Origin: DAIOGN01 sp036745245
Lineage (GTDB): Bacteria > Zixibacteria > MSB-5A5 > JAUVRN01
NCBI GenBank assembly: GCA_036745245.1
Contig: DAIOGN010000177.1
Span: 1-5,294, forward strand
DNA: 5,294 nucleotides
Direction: 5' to 3'
Numbering within the stretch: position 1 is the stretch's first letter; each line of letters starts with the position of its first letter. Below are positions 1 to 5,294 of this stretch, piece by piece. The position numbers and the translations under genes were made by a program. Below the pieces are notes generated by a model, which saw nothing but the letters and a program-made list of their open reading frames with translations, ran no database searches and was not told the DNA's origin.

Positions 1-1
1 G

Positions 2-457
2 CACCTGCGCTTCGAGTGGCGCGCCGGCGGCGGACGGAAGCGCGAAGCGGTGTACTTCCCATACGACATGACGTTTGCGCTGGGTTCGGTGTCGCCCGTG
101 GTGCGGCTGGCCGCCAATTCCGAGATCGTGGTGCCGCTGTTCGCCGAACGCTACTGGTCGGAGGGAAGTGTACGCATGGCCGACTGGCTGCGTGCGGCAG
201 TGCGTGGCACCGCGCGTCTGGGTCGGAAATCGCGCATTGTCGTAGAGCCTTCGGTAAACCACGTCACGGCATACCAGCCAAACGTGCCCCTGGCCGTCGC
301 CGAAGGGCGCCCGGTGGGCACCACGTACGAGTGGCGCGTGGATGGCTCGATGGACGTGTCACGCGTGGTGGTGGGCCGCGTGAGCTACCGAGGACGCAGC
401 GGCACAGACATCCGCACGGTGAACCGTCTGGACGTCATCATGGAGGCCTCGTTTTGA
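2..457 (+). CDS. C-terminal part of a putative outer-membrane beta-barrel protein (5' end outside window)
   Basis: The frame is open from the left edge to a TGA at 455-457, giving 151 residues of a longer protein. GTG and ATG codons occur inside it, but the frame reads through upstream of them without a stop, so none need be the start. I do not recognise a named family. What can be seen is alternating polar/hydrophobic beta-strand texture with many Arg, Tyr and Val. The last residues, LDVIMEASF, have hydrophobic or aromatic residues at every second position back from a terminal Phe. That is the usual pattern of the C-terminal beta-signal read by the BAM machinery, so an outer-membrane location is inferred. 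The gene overlaps the next one by 4 bases (TTGA), pointing to co-translation with the Omp85-like protein. Function is unknown; a non-barrel beta-rich surface protein is the main alternative. Confidence 0.7.
   Translation, partial: HLRFEWRAGGGRKREAVYFPYDMTFALGSVSPVVRLAANSEIVVPLFAERYWSEGSVRMADWLRAAVRGTARLGRKSRIVVEPSVNHVTAYQPNVPLAVAEGRPVGTTYEWRVDGSMDVSRVVVGRVSYRGRSGTDIRTVNRLDVIMEASF
442..446 (+). promoter_or_regulatory. Ribosome binding site deciding the TTG start at 454
   Basis: GGAGG lies inside the end of the upstream gene, 7 bases before TTG 454-456. It selects that TTG over the long in-frame extension beginning near base 16 and over the out-of-frame ATG at 458. The TTG overlaps the upstream TGA stop as TTGA, a typical translational-coupling junction. 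Confidence 0.75.
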
Positions 458-2064
458 ATGCCCTCCTGTCCACCTGCATATCGGCCATTCTGCTTTCCAC
501 GGCCTCAGTCGCTCACGCGGGGATTCTCGTATGGAGCGATCGTGCACCCGATGGTGCCGATGGAGTGTACTGGTCAGCCGGAGAATCTGTCGGCACAGCT
601 GTCGATCGTGCTTCGGCGTGGTTGCAGTCCCACGGCTACTTCTGGGCGCAGCAATTCATTTCCGGCGACACGCTTCTACTCTCGGCCGGGCCGCGTGCGG
701 AACTGGGGGAGGTCCGGATCGCAGGCGAACTGGAAGTGACGCCCGACGACTTGTCGGCATTCAGGCACGAACTGCAAGGGAACGTAGATGCGGAGGGCCT
801 GGAACGGGCGATGCAGGCTCTGGTAGGAAATCAGGTGGAACGCGGGCGACTGTTCACCCAGGCGCGGTTGGTGGCGTTGAACATTGCGCATCCTCCTGCG
901 GTGGACGTTGATCTGGCTGTGTATTCCGGGCCTGAGGTGTACGCAGGATCGCTGGTGACCCGGGCCGAGCGCACGGAACCACGAGTATTTGAGCGCGAAT
1001 CAGGCTGGCGGCGCGGTGCACTGCTCGGCTCGGAGATGATCACAGAATCCGAAGAGCGGCTGGGGACATTGCCCTACGTAGCGTCGGTCGATACGGCGGT
1101 GCTCTTCTCCGTGTCGGGCGACACGGCCGACCTGTACCTGGGCGTACGCGAAACTCCCGGCGTGCATGCCGAGGGTGTGCTGGGATACGCGCCGGCCACC
1201 GGGACTTCCGACGGATACTGGACCGGCGAGTTCGGCGTGGAATTGCGCTCCGCCTTCGGCGACGGCCGCACCATCGGTCTGAACGCCGGCCGCCCCGATC
1301 CCGAATCGCAGCGCACACGCCTCCACGTCTGGGAACCCTGGCCCCTGGGAGCGCCCCTGTGGCTGGGTGTGGAATTCGCGCAGGAAGACTTTGCGCGAGA
1401 CTTCATCGAGACCAAGGGTTCGGTGACCGTGCGCCTGGCATCGCGTGCACCGCGCTGGCAGTTTGGAGCGGGCCTGGGCCGTGTCACGCTCGAGGAAGCG
1501 CCCTCCGCTGAATCGTATCCTGCCGAATACTGGCGCGCAGGGATCGCAGCCATCGACACGGGCGCCTCATCTTCGTATCGTTTCGAATTCCAATGGTCGA
1601 GCCAGAGACTCTTCGAGCGTGACAGCGTGAAGCCACCGCAGGACCACGTGAGCTTCACGCAGGGGAACTTCGCGGCCCATCGCTGGCTTTCGCTTTCGCG
1701 CAGCGTGCACATGCGCGGGCTGGCCTCTGGCGCCGGTACGCTTCTCGGAAGCACCGAGGTGCCATCGCATCTGCTGTACCGCGTGGGCGGGATTCACTCA
1801 CTGCGCGGCTACCGCGAACAGCAGTTCGCAGTGCGCGACTACTCACGCGTGGCGTGGGAGGGGCACCTTGGCTCCCGCCGTCAGAGCCTGTTCGTCTTTG
1901 TGGAAGCGGGCTGGTTGAACTATCAGGCGGGGCCGGATCGCGTTCTCGGCGCAGCGGGTCTGGGGCTGTCGATTGCGGGCCGCGTGCAGCTGGTAGCCGG
2001 TGTGCCCAGCGAAGGCGGGCTGTCCGAAACCAAGATTCATGTAAGCGTCAACACGAGTCGTTGA
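454..2064 (+). CDS. Omp85-superfamily outer-membrane protein, TamA/BamA-like, compact
   Basis: The protein has 536 residues from the TTG start. Residues 1-22 look like a type I signal peptide (hydrophobic core, then VAHA before G23), though the n-region has no Lys or Arg. Residues about 30-80 resemble the helical and last-strand part of a POTRA repeat. Two fuller POTRA-like repeats follow at about 84-157 (begins ELGEVRIAG) and 159-232 (begins GPEVYAG). From about residue 236 the rest is beta-barrel texture. The key signature is GGIHSLRGYREQ, with R451-G452-Y453 as the conserved (V/L)RG(F/Y) motif of the Omp85 loop 6. Omp85 proteins insert or translocate proteins at the outer membrane. A barrel of about 300 residues and about 2.5-3 POTRAs fit the size of TamA (about 577 residues) better than BamA (about 800). 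The C-terminus ends in NTSR, without the usual terminal aromatic. It sits between a putative barrel protein and a prenyltransferase; the precise client is unknown. Confidence 0.85.
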   Translation: MNALLSTCISAILLSTASVAHAGILVWSDRAPDGADGVYWSAGESVGTAVDRASAWLQSHGYFWAQQFISGDTLLLSAGPRAELGEVRIAGELEVTPDDLSAFRHELQGNVDAEGLERAMQALVGNQVERGRLFTQARLVALNIAHPPAVDVDLAVYSGPEVYAGSLVTRAERTEPRVFERESGWRRGALLGSEMITESEERLGTLPYVASVDTAVLFSVSGDTADLYLGVRETPGVHAEGVLGYAPATGTSDGYWTGEFGVELRSAFGDGRTIGLNAGRPDPESQRTRLHVWEPWPLGAPLWLGVEFAQEDFARDFIETKGSVTVRLASRAPRWQFGAGLGRVTLEEAPSAESYPAEYWRAGIAAIDTGASSSYRFEFQWSSQRLFERDSVKPPQDHVSFTQGNFAAHRWLSLSRSVHMRGLASGAGTLLGSTEVPSHLLYRVGGIHSLRGYREQQFAVRDYSRVAWEGHLGSRRQSLFVFVEAGWLNYQAGPDRVLGAAGLGLSIAGRVQLVAGVPSEGGLSETKIHVSVNTSR

Positions 2065-2066
2065 GG
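2063..2066 (+). promoter_or_regulatory. Ribosome binding site of the prenyltransferase gene
   Basis: GAGG overlaps the stop codon of the Omp85-like gene and lies 8 bases before ATG 2075. With the 10-base gap between the genes it supports translation from the same mRNA. Confidence 0.5.
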
Positions 2067-2074
2067 CTCGCCCT

Positions 2075-2914
2075 ATGACGCTGAAGCCTGTATGGCAACT
2101 AGTGCGCGGCAACAACCTGCTGCTCATCTTCGCCGCCGTATGGGTGGGTGGTTCCGTGGGGGCCGCCGACTTTCAGGCATCTAACGCCCTCCTCGGTGGA
2201 CTTGTGGCCATGTGCCTCGGCGCCTTCGGCAACGCCGTCAACGACATCTACGACCGCAACATCGACTCCGCGAGGAAGCAGCACCGTCCGATCCCTTCGG
2301 GGCAGACGTCGGTACGTGCCGCGTGGATCTGGTCCGCTCTTTTCGCTGTCGTGGCGATGTTTGGCGGACTTGCGCTCTATGGTCTCGTGCTCGCCGTGGT
2401 GTGCGCCACCCTCTTTCTCCTCTGGCTCTACTCTTCGCAGCTCAAAGGCTGGCTCGGCGTGGGCCACGTAGTGGTCTCCGCATTCTCGGGGCTGGTGTTC
2501 GTCTTCGGCGCCATGGTCCAGGGCGAGTCGTTCGCCAGCACGCTGCCTCAGGGCTGGTCAGCTGCGGTCATCGGCTTCCTGTGGCACCTGGCGCGCGAAT
2601 GGGTGAAGGCCGCGGAGGATCTCGAGGCGGATCGAAGCGCCGGTGTGCGCACTCTCGCCGTACGCCTGGGATCACGTGAAGTGTGTCGGTTGGCAACGGC
2701 TGCGATTGGGCTCCTGGTATGCCTGCTCTGGATACCGTTTGCGGCGGGTTGGTTCGGGATGACCTATCTGCTTATCGTCGCGGTGATCGCACCCGTATTG
2801 GTGGCGGTGGCGTACAATCTGTGGAACAATCCGGAGCCGGACCGTCTGAGCCAGCTGTCGCTGGTGCTCAAATGGACCATGCCCGTAGGCGTGGCCGCCG
2901 TATGGCTGGGGTAG
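2075..2914 (+). CDS. UbiA-superfamily prenyltransferase, digeranylgeranylglyceryl phosphate synthase-like
   Basis: This is a 279-residue integral membrane protein with about eight or nine hydrophobic segments (for example 15-31, 38-55, 103-119, 129-148, 205-226, 229-247, 261-279). UbiA enzymes transfer a polyprenyl chain from its diphosphate to an acceptor, using Mg2+ held by two Asp-rich motifs. Motif 1 is NDIYDRNID (N56, D57, D60, D64), followed by RPIPSG at 71-76, as in archaeal-type members. Motif 2 is the REWVK...EDLEADR region (R174, E175, K178, D182, E184, D186), close to the REIxKDxEDxEGDR form of archaeal ether-lipid synthases. The Asp expected after the Lys is Ala179. D182 and D186 remain, so activity is still plausible. 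The acceptor could be geranylgeranylglyceryl phosphate, but quinone-precursor or aromatic prenyl transfer cannot be excluded. It is 10 bases downstream of the Omp85-like gene and probably shares its transcript. The family call is firm, the substrate is not. Confidence 0.88.
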   Translation: MTLKPVWQLVRGNNLLLIFAAVWVGGSVGAADFQASNALLGGLVAMCLGAFGNAVNDIYDRNIDSARKQHRPIPSGQTSVRAAWIWSALFAVVAMFGGLALYGLVLAVVCATLFLLWLYSSQLKGWLGVGHVVVSAFSGLVFVFGAMVQGESFASTLPQGWSAAVIGFLWHLAREWVKAAEDLEADRSAGVRTLAVRLGSREVCRLATAAIGLLVCLLWIPFAAGWFGMTYLLIVAVIAPVLVAVAYNLWNNPEPDRLSQLSLVLKWTMPVGVAAVWLG

Positions 2915-2932
2915 CTGTACGGACGAGCTGAG

Positions 2933-3895
2933 CTAAAACCGCTTCTGCCAGAAGTGGCAGTACGGCTGCTTGCCGGTGTGCTCGTAGTAATCCTGGTGGT
3001 ATTCCTCGGCGGGGTAGAAGGTGTCCGCCTTGGCGACTTCGGTCACTACGTCGTAGCCTTTGCCCTTGAGAATCCCGATGAGCTTTTCGGTGTCCTTCTT
3101 CTGCTCGTCTGAGGTGTAGAACACCGCCGAACGATACTGACTCCCCACGTCGGGTCCCTGGCGGTCGACTTCGGTGGGATCGTGGATCTCGAAGAAGTAG
3201 CGGGCCAGTGCTTCAAACGTCGTTTGCGTACTGTCGAACTCCACTTCCACGGTCTCCGCGTGTCCCGTCTGCCCCGAGCACACCTCCTTATAGGACGGGT
3301 TCTTCGTGTGGCCGCCCATGTAGCCCGACTTCACGCCCAGGACGCCCTTGTGCTGCTGCAGCAGATGTTCGGTGCCCCAGAAGCAACCACCGGCGAAGTA
3401 GGCTTTCTGCGTGGCCACCGTCGCGGAGGCGGGCACGAAACCCAGGGAAATGGAATTCACACAGTGCCGCACGTTCTTGGACGTGAACTGCTCGCCTTCG
3501 AATACGTGGCCGAGGTGACCACCGCAGTTCGTGCAGGTGATCTCCACGCGCATGCCGTCGGCGTCGCGCGTGTGCGTGACGGCACCTGGAATCTCGTCGT
3601 CGAAGCTGGGCCAGCCGCAGCCCGAGTCGAACTTGTCTGACGAACGATACAACTGCGCATCACAACGCCTGCACACGTAGGTGCCGTTCTCGTTGAACTT
3701 GTAATACTTGCCCGTGCCTGGGCGCTCAGTGCCCTTGTGCACGATCACGCGCTCTTCTTCGGGCGTGAGCTTGTTGTAGGTATCCACTGTGGTGTCAGAC
3801 ATTCCTTTACCCCACCAGATTGCCGCCAGGCCCAGCACGATAGCCAGGGCCAAAAGGCGAACCAGAATTGAGCGTCCGGCGACGACGTTCAGCAT
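2933..3895 (-). CDS. msrBA: Membrane-anchored bifunctional peptide methionine sulfoxide reductase (MsrB-MsrA fusion)
   Basis: The 320-residue protein reduces both epimers of methionine sulfoxide in proteins. MsrB comes first (about 40-155): zinc ligands C75, C78, C121, C124; SGCGWPSF with likely resolving C93; and RHCVNS with catalytic C145. After a linker of about 8 residues comes MsrA (about 163-320): GGCFWGTE with catalytic C171 and E176, then GYMGG, GHAE and HDPTEVDRQG, DVGSQYRS. C313 near the C-terminus is a likely recycling Cys. Residues 10-28 are hydrophobic, with R8 and R13 before them, and no clear signal-peptidase site follows. This suggests an inner-membrane anchor with both domains in the periplasm. 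The ATG at 3895 is chosen because GGAG lies 7 bases upstream; a TTG at 3937 would add 14 residues without that support. The ATG at 3802 would give a cytosolic form. The gene converges on the prenyltransferase gene and diverges from holB. Family assignment is very secure. Confidence 0.95.
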   Translation of the reverse strand: MLNVVAGRSILVRLLALAIVLGLAAIWWGKGMSDTTVDTYNKLTPEEERVIVHKGTERPGTGKYYKFNENGTYVCRRCDAQLYRSSDKFDSGCGWPSFDDEIPGAVTHTRDADGMRVEITCTNCGGHLGHVFEGEQFTSKNVRHCVNSISLGFVPASATVATQKAYFAGGCFWGTEHLLQQHKGVLGVKSGYMGGHTKNPSYKEVCSGQTGHAETVEVEFDSTQTTFEALARYFFEIHDPTEVDRQGPDVGSQYRSAVFYTSDEQKKDTEKLIGILKGKGYDVVTEVAKADTFYPAEEYHQDYYEHTGKQPYCHFWQKRF

Positions 3896-3902
3896 GAATG
3901 CG

Positions 3903-3906
3903 CTCC
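3903..3906 (-). promoter_or_regulatory. Ribosome binding site of msrBA
   Basis: Read on the minus strand, GGAG sits 7 bases before ATG 3895-3893. It favours this start over the in-frame TTG at 3937, and so includes the N-terminal hydrophobic anchor. Confidence 0.65.
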
Positions 3907-3951
3907 GAACTGTTGAAATGTAAGGGCTAATTCCCAAACGGCCAGTACCAA

Positions 3952-3979
3952 TTTAACGCACGACCGGGCCGCAAGTTCC
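3952..3979 (-). promoter_or_regulatory. Candidate ECF/sigma-E-type promoter for msrBA
   Basis: On the minus strand GGAACTT (3979-3973) is followed after 15 bases by GTTAAA (3957-3952). The E. coli sigma-E consensus is GGAACTT, then about 16 bases, then TCTAA or TCAAA. Here the -35 is an exact match, the spacing from GGAACTT to TTAAA is 16, and the -10 differs by a base or two. Transcription would start near 3946, leaving a leader of about 50 bases before the msrBA ATG. An envelope-stress sigma factor would make sense for an exported protein-repair enzyme. The match is to an E. coli consensus, so its use here is inferred. Confidence 0.4.
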
Positions 3980-4042
3980 AGCCCGAAATGGCGCCCGAAC
4001 CGGGGGTCCGGGGCCCGCGTTACGTGCCTGCGCAGGGCGAGA

Positions 4043-4071
4043 TTGACCCGCCAGGACCCCGGGGCTACCCT
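4043..4071 (+). promoter_or_regulatory. Candidate housekeeping promoter giving a leaderless holB mRNA
   Basis: TTGACC (4043-4048) and TACCCT (4066-4071) are separated by exactly 17 bases. The -35 matches consensus at five of six positions; the -10 keeps the important T, A and final T. The expected transcription start, 6-7 bases after the -10, falls on or next to the A of ATG 4078. No convincing Shine-Dalgarno sequence lies before that ATG (only GGGG, 13 bases away at its nearest). The spacer contains the palindrome CCCCGGGG at 4057-4064. Confidence 0.45.
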
Positions 4072-4077
4072 GTCTAA

Positions 4078-5229
4078 ATGCAGGATCTGTGGTCGCTTCC
4101 CTCCATGAAAGAGCCGCGAGAGCTTCTGGAGCGCGCTCTGGCCTCCCGGCGGCTGCCGCCGACGTGGCTCGTGGCCGGGCCCGAGGGCTCTGGGAGCTGG
4201 GCGCTGGGAATGGCGCTCGCACAGGCTCTCTTGTGCACGAAGCCTACGCCTTGGGGCTGCGGAAAATGCCCCTCCTGCCATCGCGTGCTTTCGTTTTCGC
4301 ACTCCGACCTGCTCCTCATCTTCCCGTTTCCAACGGGAGGCGGCAGTGGCAAGGCCAAGACCAACTTTCAGCAGGAATACGCGGAGGCATTGTTCGAAGC
4401 CAAGCGCGAAAGCGCTTTCAACCCGGTGTCGGATCTGCCCGGGTTCGAGCTGCGCAATCGCTACATACCGGTGGAGCGCGTCACCGAGCTGTTGAATTGG
4501 GCGGGCCTGAAGCCCTCCGAAGGCGCGCGCAAAGTGGCGTTCATCTTCGAACCGGAACGGTTCGTTTCCACGGTCACCGACAAGCTGCTTAAGCTCACCG
4601 AGGAACCTCCAGCCGACACCACTCTCATCCTCGTGTCGCACAGACATGATCTTCTGCCGCCCACGGTGCGTTCGCGTTCGCGTCTGGTGCGCACGCTGCG
4701 CGCGGGACCGCGGCAGCTCGAAGCGTTTCTGGTGCGCGCAGGACATTCGGCACCCGCAGCGGCGGCCGCCGCCCGCCAGAGCCGCGGGCTTGTGGAGTAC
4801 GCACTGGGCACCGTGGAGCGCGAGTCGGAAGGCAATCGCGAGGAGGAAGCGCTGGCACTGCTTTCGGGATTGCTGTCCGGGTCCGGCGGAGCATTCACGG
4901 CCCTCACCGAGTGGCAATGGAAGGGAGCCCGCGAGAAGGTGGTGTCGTATCTCGACGTGTGGGCGCTTCTGGTGCGCGATGTGGCCTGCGCTCCCGTATC
5001 GGGTGCCGTACTGGCCACGCCGGTGGGCGGTCTGGCGGGACGTCTCTCGGGGCTCGCCGATCCAAGACGCGCGGATTCGGCGCTGAAAGAAATCCGACGC
5101 ACGCAGCGGGCGCTGGGTACCAACGTTCACCTGGGCGTTGCTCTGACTGCGCTTTCGTCCCGGCTGGGCCAATGGGGGCTGGGTGCAGAGCCTCCGGCCT
5201 CGCTCTGGAAAGACTCACAATTCGTTTGA
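4078..5229 (+). CDS. holB: DNA polymerase III delta' subunit (clamp loader)
   Basis: The protein has 383 residues. Delta' is the stator of the clamp loader, which places the sliding clamp on DNA. GPEGSGSWA (34-42) is the P-loop position with the Lys lost, as expected because delta' does not hydrolyse ATP. Zinc ligands are C53, C61, C64 and C67 (the last three in CGKCPSC), followed by HSDLLLIFP in place of the usual HPD. An insert of about 45 residues (83-129) recalls Bacteroidota delta' proteins and explains the extra length over E. coli (334). IPVERVTELL (130-139), KVAFIFEPER (152-161) and LLKLTEEPP (170-178) are typical of the family. The Arg-finger motif reads TVRSRSR (196-202): SRS instead of SRC, with R200 kept. 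The rest (about 205-383) is the helical collar domain. ATG 4078 is chosen from the promoter position; ATG 4105 (Met10) is also possible and has no better ribosome site. It is transcribed divergently from msrBA. Confidence 0.93.
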   Translation: MQDLWSLPSMKEPRELLERALASRRLPPTWLVAGPEGSGSWALGMALAQALLCTKPTPWGCGKCPSCHRVLSFSHSDLLLIFPFPTGGGSGKAKTNFQQEYAEALFEAKRESAFNPVSDLPGFELRNRYIPVERVTELLNWAGLKPSEGARKVAFIFEPERFVSTVTDKLLKLTEEPPADTTLILVSHRHDLLPPTVRSRSRLVRTLRAGPRQLEAFLVRAGHSAPAAAAAARQSRGLVEYALGTVERESEGNREEEALALLSGLLSGSGGAFTALTEWQWKGAREKVVSYLDVWALLVRDVACAPVSGAVLATPVGGLAGRLSGLADPRRADSALKEIRRTQRALGTNVHLGVALTALSSRLGQWGLGAEPPASLWKDSQFV

Positions 5230-5253
5230 ATCCCCGATTCGGGGCCTTATGTT
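5226..5253 (+). promoter_or_regulatory. Possible promoter of a gene beyond the right edge
   Basis: TTGAAT (5226-5231) and TATGTT (5248-5253) are 16 bases apart, each matching the housekeeping consensus at four of six positions. Transcription would start near 5260. An ATG at 5290-5292 could then open the next gene, but only five bases of it are visible and no clear ribosome site precedes it. An ATG at 5249 is also open to the window end. Neither start can be judged here. Confidence 0.3.
5232..5244 (+). repeat. Short inverted repeat just after holB
   Basis: CCCCG, ATT, CGGGG can form a 5-bp GC hairpin with a three-base loop, two bases after the holB stop. No T-tract follows (the next bases are CCTTATG), so it is a poor intrinsic terminator. 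It could weakly pause transcription, serve as a binding site inside the possible promoter spacer, or be chance in GC-rich DNA. Confidence 0.35.
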
Positions 5254-5294
5254 CACCTACTTACCGGGACACACCGGACCAAAATCGCCATGGA

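Noticed and set aside
16..453. 146-residue N-terminal extension of the Omp85-like gene
   Set aside because: This stretch is in a different frame from the upstream gene and reads as Arg/Gly/His-rich noise. A signal peptide and ribosome site place the real start at TTG 454.
458..739. ATG at 458 directly after the upstream stop, opening a 93-residue frame
   Set aside because: It is out of frame with the POTRA/barrel sequence and its translation lacks a signal peptide or domain. The GGAGG site serves the TTG four bases earlier equally well.
1074..1754. 226-residue antisense frame opposite the Omp85-like gene
   Set aside because: Ser/Arg/Pro-rich translation without domain features, overlapping well-supported barrel sequence; a shadow frame.
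4336..4359. P-loop-like GGGSGK in the delta' insert (residues 87-92)
   Set aside because: The Gly required six residues before the Lys is Thr86, no Ser/Thr follows the Lys, and the segment falls in the flexible insert, not at the AAA+ P-loop position (34-42).
3889..5172. Long antisense frame (427 residues) opposite holB
   Set aside because: Its translation is Arg/Gln/His-rich low-complexity text with no recognisable motif, it covers the msrBA promoter region, and it lies over a clear holB. It is the usual high-GC shadow frame.
5232..5244. Intrinsic terminator after holB
   Set aside because: The hairpin stem is only 5 bp and no run of T follows, so it is listed only as an inverted repeat.
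1..5294. CRISPR array, insertion sequence, tRNA, rRNA, defence or toxin-antitoxin genes
   Set aside because: No spaced direct repeats, transposase motifs, terminal inverted repeats, tRNA arms or rRNA-like stretches were seen, and nearly all the DNA is accounted for by five ordinary genes.

Overview
The window is GC-rich bacterial chromosome, packed with genes and without mobile elements, CRISPR arrays, tRNA or rRNA. The best hint to its source is the DNA polymerase III delta' subunit. It has a long insert after the zinc-binding region (about residues 83-129) of the kind I recall from Bacteroidota delta' proteins. Together with an archaeal-type UbiA prenyltransferase and outer-membrane proteins, this suggests a high-GC, two-membrane lineage of the FCB group (for example Gemmatimonadota, Eisenbacteria, Krumholzibacteriota or Fibrobacterota). 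The phylum cannot be fixed from the sequence alone.

Left part (2-2914, + strand): three genes form a tight, apparently co-transcribed group. The first is cut by the window edge and ends like an outer-membrane beta-barrel. The second is a compact Omp85/TamA-like protein with about 2.5-3 POTRA domains. Its true start is a TTG that overlaps the previous stop in a TTGA junction, with a good ribosome binding site. The third, ten bases downstream, is a UbiA-superfamily membrane prenyltransferase resembling digeranylgeranylglyceryl phosphate synthases. The theme is cell-envelope construction: a putative barrel protein, a putative barrel-assembly factor and a polyprenyl-lipid enzyme.

Middle (2933-3895, - strand): a convergent gene encodes a methionine sulfoxide reductase with MsrB first and MsrA second, behind an N-terminal membrane anchor or signal. 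It probably repairs oxidised methionines in envelope proteins. Only 18 bases separate it from the prenyltransferase gene.

The 182-base divergent region (3896-4077) carries two plausible promoters. One on the - strand matches the sigma-E/ECF pattern (GGAACTT, 15 bases, GTTAAA) and would drive the msrBA gene. One on the + strand (TTGACC, 17 bases, TACCCT) lies so close to the holB ATG that its transcript would be leaderless.

Right part (4078-5229, + strand): holB, the clamp-loader delta' subunit. It has four zinc-ligand cysteines, a degenerate P-loop as expected for delta', and SRS in place of the usual SRC motif. The last 65 bases hold a short hairpin and a possible promoter for a gene lying mostly beyond the window.

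I see no clear new multi-gene system. The most useful leads are the ECF-type promoter for the envelope Msr fusion, the leaderless holB, the coupled barrel/Omp85 pair, and the altered second Asp motif of the prenyltransferase.
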